This document shows positions 61,401 through 64,000 of a DNA stretch of 64,000 nucleotides, one piece after another; positions within the stretch are counted from its first letter, which is position 1; every line of letters starts with the position of its first letter. Source of the DNA: Melanocharis versteri (taxonomy: Eukaryota; Chordata; Aves; Passeriformes; Melanocharitidae); the NCBI GenBank assembly GCA_013397845.1, contig VZTG01008997.1:660848-724847 (forward strand), in the 5' to 3' direction. The notes below the pieces were generated by a model. It ran no database searches, was not told the DNA's origin, and was given only the letters and a program-made list of their open reading frames with translations. The position numbers and the translations under genes were made by a program.

Positions 61401-64000
61401 ACTCTGCCAGGAAGGAAAGAATCCTTGCAAGTTAGGAAGGAAAGGTTTGTCTGGTGTCTGTGAGGTCTTAATATGTTGTCAGGCAACTGGTGATTTGAAT
61501 TAGTGAAGGTTACAGCAAAGAAGTTTATTTCACTTCTTTTTTTCTTTAATGTGTTTTCCCTAATTCAGTCTGCAACATGAAGCTGACATAATTTTGTCTT
61601 TCAATAAATTTTTGGACCAGACAGAAGTAAAAACACTTAAAGAGTTATGTCTGACCACGCCTAACCACACTCTAGATTGACTAGGCCATAGTGCCTGGAT
61701 CAATAGGTAATTTCTTCTACAAATAAATTAGTTACCTATTTGGAGAAGTCTGGTGTATTTTATCCTTGGGCTTCTCCTTGTGCAAGGTCCATTTTTCACC
61801 CATCGTGTAGTCTTTTTTGGTGAGTGAAACACTTGTAGAATTAGGTCTTTTGAGAGATATTTATAATATCTGACTTCAGACATCTAACCTAGTTAAGAGC
61901 ATGAATGTCCTCTATAGACCATGAAACATCCAGAACATCTAAGGCATGGACTTTCACCATCCTTGGGCTGCAGCTGTTCATATCAGACTGCTTTCCTGTG
62001 GTGCACTTGTGTGCCACTACTGAAAAGTGTCAGTCAAAGAAGGTGGTTGATTTTACACTGATTAATCAGCTTTCTTAACCCACACAATGGAATTACGGAG
62101 TGTGACAGGTTTAAAAGATGGTACCCTTTGGCAGAAAGATGGTGGTGGGCAGCACTCTGGAAGTGGTAATCTTTTCTGTGTGTGCACCTGCAGCCATAAG
62201 AGAATAGGTGACCACTGGACAAAGCCTGAAGGCTGATGGCTAGAATGAGATTGCATACATGCTCCATATGCTGTTTCTCTGTATATGTTTTTATATATGA
62301 TTTATATTTATGCTTTTTTCTATGATTTTTTCTGTGTTTGCATTTCAGTTGTGAGAAAAAGATCAAGCTAACCACGCAGTGTAGAAAAACACCACTGACA
62401 GAATGTTTTCTTGGTTGTAAAAACCAAATAAACAGAACAGAAATCCCCACAAACCTTCATCTTATTAAGTATAATTTGTTAGGAAGATGCAGTATGGGGA
62501 CATTCTTCCCTTTGTGCCCTGTTATGTGACTTCACTAAATCGGCTTTAAAAAGCAACATTTTAATAAGCTACAGATGCTTTTTCAGATATAAGTTGAAAA
62601 TAAAAATGAAGAAGGAGGGGGCAGAAATTTGTTGGGTAATATGTACAGCTGTTTTTCAAATTAGATATCTGTTTAAAAATGCTTAATTGGATTTGACTAG
62701 ATTTTAATTCACATTTAACCAACATTCTTAAGTGGATGTATCAGGCAACTCCAAGATAACACTCTTTGTTGGTGAAGTCATAGGGCAGCTTCCTAAAATC
62801 CCCAGGGTCATGCCCAACAGTTACAGATACAGGAATTCTTCAGCTGATAATTAGAAAGGCCACTCCCCAGCCCCCATCCCACCCTCCAGCCCCACTTCCC
62901 TCCACAGATAAGGTCTTTTATTCAAATTGGCTGAGAAGTGTTATGTCACATGCTTATATATCATGGGGAATTTTAGCAAGCAAAGGGTAATTTTAATAAA
63001 CAGAGAATCCTACCTTTTTTCCCTAAAGAAAAAAAAAAAAAGCAGCAGGAGCAAGCCATAGGACTCATGGAGATTGGTAATATAACATAGAGCCTTATAC
63101 CACTGGGGAGTCCATTTGAATCTAATCCAGGTCTACAGTCACCAAAGTCATTCTCATCAAACAGCCGTGGGGTGTCCTATGCAAGATAAGTTTAGTATTC
63201 TCAGCTGACCTCCTGTCCTTTCTCTTTACTGCTCCCTTTTGAATCCATTCCCATCACTCAGCTTCACAGCCTCATTCAAGCTCATCTCCCCTATGCTTGT
63301 TGCAGTTTCCCATTTTCTGCCTGCCAAGTGACCTCTCTCTCTCCTCTTTTCAGACTTTACAAAAAGCCCTGGAATGCATTTATAATTTTGCCAATAATCT
63401 TGCCCCCTCTTTCTTTAGGGAGCAAGACCCTAATATCTGCATGGTGCTAAAAGATGAGTTTATCAACAGAAAGCTCTTTGGGAGTGGGAATGGGTGTCTG
63501 TCTGTTAATTTACAGCATTATATAAATATTATTTTTGAGACTGTAATAGCAATTATGGTGAATAGGGGCCAGATGGCCTCTGTATCTAGAAAGCAGAATG
63601 GCAGCGTATTTTTAATGGACTTAAATGTTACTTTTTGACAGGAAGCTAATATTAAATTCTGTGTTATAGGTGCCTGTCAGGTGAGTATGGCTCTGAGTTT
63701 TGGTTTTTCTTAAAGTAATTACTAATGTCATGCCTGGATACTTTTGCCCACTAGAGCCCTTATCTGTGTTGAGGTCTTTGTTGTTGCTCTGGTTGTGGTT
63801 TGTTTTTTTTTTTTTTAAGGATGGTTATTGATCTCTTGCTGAGCTGAGATTTCAGTTTTATGCCAGATAGTTTGATTAATGGGTTGGTTTCTGTAAGTGG
63901 ACTGAATGGGGATAGGAAGCACAAGCCGCTCATGCCGCCAACCCTAACTCCGTCAAGACGCGTAGCTCATTATGAAACAGTTATCAAGTATACATGAAAA
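55465..64000 (+). other. USH2A: 5' part of USH2A intron 61
   Basis: At least 8.5 kb of intron that runs out of the window; exon 62 is not found. The content is AT-rich unique sequence with A runs (for example about 63029-63041) and a T run (about 63810-63819). Open frames such as 62034-62450 on - and 63297-63638 on + show no usherin FN3 features and no homology I recognise. Confidence 0.82.

Noticed and set aside
62034..62450. 138-codon minus-strand open frame
   Set aside because: Its translation is of unusual composition, with His- and Lys-rich stretches, has no recognisable domain and sits in an AT-rich intron. Length is compatible with chance over 64 kb.
63297..63638. 113-codon plus-strand open frame
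   Set aside because: Not usherin-like, no splice-supported link to the gene and no recognised family.
55465..64000. Search for USH2A exon 62
   Set aside because: No frame in this stretch shows the expected FN3 continuation (a GLEPFTTY-like tyrosine corner followed by a Cys-poor strand) with splice sites, so exon 62 must lie beyond the window.
1..64000. tRNA, rRNA, CRISPR or operon-type features
   Set aside because: None seen. The window has vertebrate intron-exon structure throughout.

Overview
The window is vertebrate nuclear DNA, almost certainly from a bird. It holds one gene, USH2A (usherin), read on the + strand. The avian assignment rests on chicken-repeat-1 (CR1) retrotransposon fragments: a 3' end at about 29780-30245, an antisense 3' end at about 12571-12689 and an internal reverse-transcriptase piece at about 10980-11150. 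A short match to the 5' end of an avian retroviral LTR near 42864 agrees. I cannot name the species.

Seventeen coding exons can be placed with consensus splice sites and one unbroken reading frame. They total 3,230 nt, enter in phase 1 and leave in phase 0, and correspond to human USH2A exons 45 to 61. The numbering is anchored on residues I recall from human usherin (Cys3267, Cys3294, Cys3358, Cys3416, Trp3521, Thr3571, Tyr3747 and Trp3955), all of which fall at the expected places. Exon lengths match the human ones as I remember them except in exons 50 (+1 codon) and 52 (+2 codons). The segment is about one fifth of a protein of roughly 5,200 residues. Neither end of the gene is present.

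Protein layout: exon 45 is the second half of a fibronectin type III (FN3) domain and exons 46-47 form another. Exon 48 starts a third, which appears to be interrupted by a cysteine-rich module (exons 48-52, 38 cysteines, 13 vicinal Cys-Cys pairs). FN3 sequence then resumes at the end of exon 52 and in exon 53. Exons 53-61 carry further FN3 domains, mostly split between two exons. All of this belongs to the large extracellular part of usherin, which in photoreceptors and hair cells forms periciliary and ankle links with ADGRV1 and, inside the cell, whirlin.

About 95 % of the window is AT-rich intron. Besides CR1 and LTR remnants the introns hold simple repeats, one unresolved base (32741) and a very CpG-dense 66-bp patch in intron 60. 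I found no second gene, no RNA gene and no promoter. The many short open frames on both strands within introns look like chance. The most interesting items are the cysteine-rich module apparently inserted into an FN3 fold, its quasi-periodic Cys-Cys array, acceptor sites that also read as donors, and the isolated CpG cluster.
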